DNA of 64,000 bases from Bacteroidota bacterium (GTDB lineage: Bacteria; Bacteroidota; Bacteroidia; Bacteroidales; F082). Location of the stretch: contig WOUZ01000001.1 in NCBI GenBank assembly GCA_009773165.1, positions 124,001 to 188,000 on the forward strand, written 5' to 3'. Made by a program: the position numbers and the translations under genes. The stretch's first letter is position 1. Every line of letters begins with the position of its first letter. This document shows positions 63,935 through 64,000 of this stretch, in pieces. Under the pieces are notes generated by a model. That model had not been told where the DNA came from. It did no database searches and saw nothing but the letters and a program-made list of their open reading frames with translations.

Positions 63935-64000
63935 ATTCGTGTAATTTTTTTGTTCGCAACTAATTGGTATTAGAATGTATTCAGGTCAATCGGACGCATA

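Noticed and set aside
63970-63999. Possible C-terminal codons of another minus-strand gene at the right edge (frame ending at TAA 63970)
   Set aside because: Only ten codons are visible, which is not enough to support a gene; sequence beyond 64000 is needed.

Overview
The window looks like chromosomal DNA from a member of the Bacteroidota. The evidence is a complete type IX secretion/gliding core (a porP/sprF-like gene followed by gldK-gldL-gldM-gldN), secreted proteins with type A sorting tails, a LruC-domain lipoprotein, a GYDIA-family GHMP kinase, both methylmalonyl-CoA mutase subunits, and the TAnnTTTG promoter box that replaces the usual -10 in this phylum. This box recurs in roughly twenty intergenic regions, and Shine-Dalgarno sequences are generally not evident. 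Phosphotransbutyrylase plus butyrate kinase, and methylmalonyl-CoA mutase, suggest a fermentative or anaerobic life. Isoprenoids would be made by the mevalonate route. I cannot name a genus; the combination suggests an environmental lineage rather than a gut Bacteroides, which usually uses the MEP route.

Layout. 1-6.9 kb: an SDR oxidoreductase, a monothiol thioredoxin-like protein, panC, panD, a flippase-like membrane protein, an RfaE2-type nucleotidyltransferase and a LamG/LruC lipoprotein with a possible sigma-54 promoter. 6.9-14 kb (minus strand): RlmI-like rRNA methyltransferase, LysRS and a 1232-residue type IX cargo protein. 14-17.5 kb (minus): buk, ptb and an M64 peptidase. 17.6-21.1 kb (plus): ECF sigma factor, small membrane protein, fructosamine kinase-like protein and an MltF-like transglycosylase. 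21.1-26 kb: flavodoxin, NAD-dependent epimerase, TyrRS, PiT/CysP transporter and lipocalin. 26.4-35.2 kb: a CotH/LTD type IX cargo protein, Lnt and the two mutase subunits. 35.4-37.2 kb: two tandem YitT paralogues. 37.5-43.6 kb: the porP/gldKLMN cluster, closed by a strong terminator. 43.7-53.6 kb: recG, pheT, a sigma-54 activator, lptE, an unknown TPR-like gene, secG, groES and groEL. 53.8-58.7 kb: a DUF1456 protein and a four-gene mevalonate operon. 58.8-64 kb: a seven-haem TPR cytochrome, a coiled-coil lipoprotein, HIT protein, GreA and a PorV/PorQ-family outer-membrane protein.

How the genes fit together. Envelope biogenesis dominates: LPS core precursor synthesis (RfaE2), LPS export (LptE), lipoprotein maturation (Lnt), Sec export (SecG), type IX export (GldKLMN, PorP-like, PorV/PorQ-like) and its cargo (two sorting-tail proteins). 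Central metabolism is represented by pantothenate synthesis, acyl-phosphate fermentation, propionate/succinate interconversion and isoprenoid synthesis.

I found no tRNA, rRNA, CRISPR array, insertion sequence, prophage or broken gene. Nothing here is an obvious new defence or mobile system. The best leads are regulatory or functional: possible leaderless mRNAs, a sigma-54-like promoter, an ECF/membrane protein/fructosamine kinase module, the unassigned GYDIA kinase and the seven-haem TPR lipoprotein. All positions and motifs were read by eye; no database search was run.
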